Notes under the pieces: model-generated
Database searches by the model: none
What the model was told of the DNA's origin: nothing
The model's input: only the letters and a program-made list of their open reading frames with translations
Position numbers and translations under genes: made by a program
NCBI GenBank assembly: GCA_945787485.1
Contig: CALZHV010000103.1
Coordinates: forward strand, 1 to 7,330
DNA from: an uncultured Lachnospiraceae bacterium
Lineage (GTDB): Bacteria > Bacillota > Clostridia > Lachnospirales > Lachnospiraceae
Direction of reading: 5' to 3'
DNA: 7,330 nucleotides
In this document: piece after piece, positions 6,536 through 7,330 of the stretch
How positions within the stretch are numbered: the stretch's first letter is position 1
Layout of the letters: each line of letters opens with the position of its first letter

Positions 6536-6543
6536 GAGGATTT

Positions 6544-7330
6544 ATGAGAAAAAGAGTTGTAATAACGGGACTTGGTACTGTTAATCCGGTTGGAAACAAT
6601 GTTGAAAAGACATGGGAGAACATTAAAAAGGGTGTATGTGGAATAGGTCCTATCACTCAAATTGATGTAACTAATCATGCAGTTAAGGTGGCTGGTGAGG
6701 TAAAAGACTTAGTTGTTGAAGATTATATTGACAAAAAAGAAGTAAGAAGAATGGACAGATATACACAGCTTGCTCTTATTGCTGCCATGGAAGCCATGAA
6801 TGACAGTGGAATAAACATGGAAGCAGAAGATTCTTCAAGATGTGGTGTAATTGTTTCAAGTGGTATCGGTGGTCTTCATACAATTGAGACAAACTTTGAA
6901 ACAGGACAAAGAAGAGGATTTGATAAAATTTCTCCGTTCTTTATTCCAATGGCGATTTGTAATATGGCTGCCGGACAGATTGCAATTAAGTTCGGTATGA
7001 AGGGACTTTGTACTTGTGTTGTAACAGCATGTGCAGGTGGTAACAACGCAGTTGGTGATGCGTTCCATTATGTAAGAGACGGATATGCTGATGTTATGAT
7101 TTGCGGTGGTTCAGAAAGCTGTGTATCTGAAATGGGTATCGGTGGCTTTACATCAATGAAGGCTTTAAATACTACAGATGATCCAAACAGAGCTTCCATT
7201 CCGTTTGACAAAGAAAGAAATGGATTTGTTTTGGGAGAGGGTGCAGGAATTCTTGTGCTTGAAGAGTATGAGCATGCAAAGGCAAGAGGCGCAAAGATTT
7301 ATGGAGAAATCGTTGGTTATGGTGCTACAT
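6544..7330 (+). CDS. fabF: 3-oxoacyl-ACP synthase II (FabF), 3' end outside window
   Basis: FabF condenses acyl-ACP with malonyl-ACP in each elongation round. The visible 262 residues are about the first 60-65 percent of a protein usually near 410 residues; the frame is open to the right edge. ATG 6544 has GGAGG (6535-6539) four bases upstream. Seen: the start MRKRVVITGLGTVNPVGNNV (1-20), RRMDRYTQLAL (68-78), SGIGGLHTIE (106-115), the nucleophile in VVTACAGGNNAVGDAF (Cys163, residues 159-174), ICGGSES (186-192), and the long SIPFDKERNGFVLGEGAGIL block (218-237). The two catalytic His residues that complete the Cys-His-His set lie past the window edge and cannot be checked. The active-site loop reads ACAGGNN where ACAS/TGT/N is more common. 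FabF fits better than FabB because of the Firmicutes context and adjacent fabG. Confidence 0.95.
   Translation, partial: MRKRVVITGLGTVNPVGNNVEKTWENIKKGVCGIGPITQIDVTNHAVKVAGEVKDLVVEDYIDKKEVRRMDRYTQLALIAAMEAMNDSGINMEAEDSSRCGVIVSSGIGGLHTIETNFETGQRRGFDKISPFFIPMAICNMAAGQIAIKFGMKGLCTCVVTACAGGNNAVGDAFHYVRDGYADVMICGGSESCVSEMGIGGFTSMKALNTTDDPNRASIPFDKERNGFVLGEGAGILVLEEYEHAKARGAKIYGEIVGYGAT

Noticed and set aside
6469..6543. Internal promoter for fabF
   Set aside because: TTGCAA at 6474-6479 has no acceptable -10 at 16-18 bases; other pairs are poorly spaced.
6469..6543. Remnant of acpP
   Set aside because: No frame in the 75 bp encodes the DSLD-type phosphopantetheine site or any acyl carrier protein helix that I can recognise.
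6432..6678. Two minus-strand frames over the fabG-fabF gap
   Set aside because: They overlap the ends of fabG and fabF, and the products look like antisense of coding DNA.

Overview
The window looks like a piece of a low-GC Firmicutes chromosome, most likely a clostridium of the Lachnospiraceae type. The support is an A+T-rich composition, strong GGAGG-type ribosome binding sites, short gaps between co-oriented genes, FabK as the visible enoyl-ACP reductase, split accD/accA carboxyltransferase genes, and an RNase H of the form common in Clostridia. The assignment to a family is inference; no marker gene fixes the species.

Layout. Positions 2-421 hold the 3' end of an RNase H-family gene that runs in from the left edge. 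Facing it on the minus strand (514-753) is a small, probably real gene for a three-helix membrane protein of unknown function, with its own promoter, Shine-Dalgarno sequence and a TTG start. The 235-bp gap between it and accD (754-988) carries divergent promoters: one for the small gene (804-832, minus) and one for the fatty-acid operon (895-922, plus), followed by two short inverted repeats.

From 989 to the right edge everything is one plus-strand type II fatty-acid synthesis operon: accD, accA, fabH, fabK, fabD, fabG and fabF (cut by the window edge). Gaps are 2, 19, 19, 24, 16 and 75 bp. AccD and AccA form the carboxyltransferase that makes malonyl-CoA. FabD moves malonyl to acyl carrier protein, and FabH condenses it with acetyl-CoA (or another primer) to start a chain. 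FabG reduces the 3-keto group, FabK reduces the enoyl group, and FabF does the elongation condensations. The dehydratase (fabZ), biotin carrier (accB), biotin carboxylase (accC) and acyl carrier protein (acpP) are not in view.

The catalytic residues I could check are present in every visible fab/acc protein, so the operon appears functional and ordinary in content. The less ordinary points are the gene order (accDA at the front, no acpP and no fabT-like regulator beside it), the small membrane gene with complete expression signals, inverted repeats over the operon promoter, and a perfect 10-bp direct repeat just ahead of fabF. I see no mobile element, CRISPR array, tRNA, rRNA or evident novel system.
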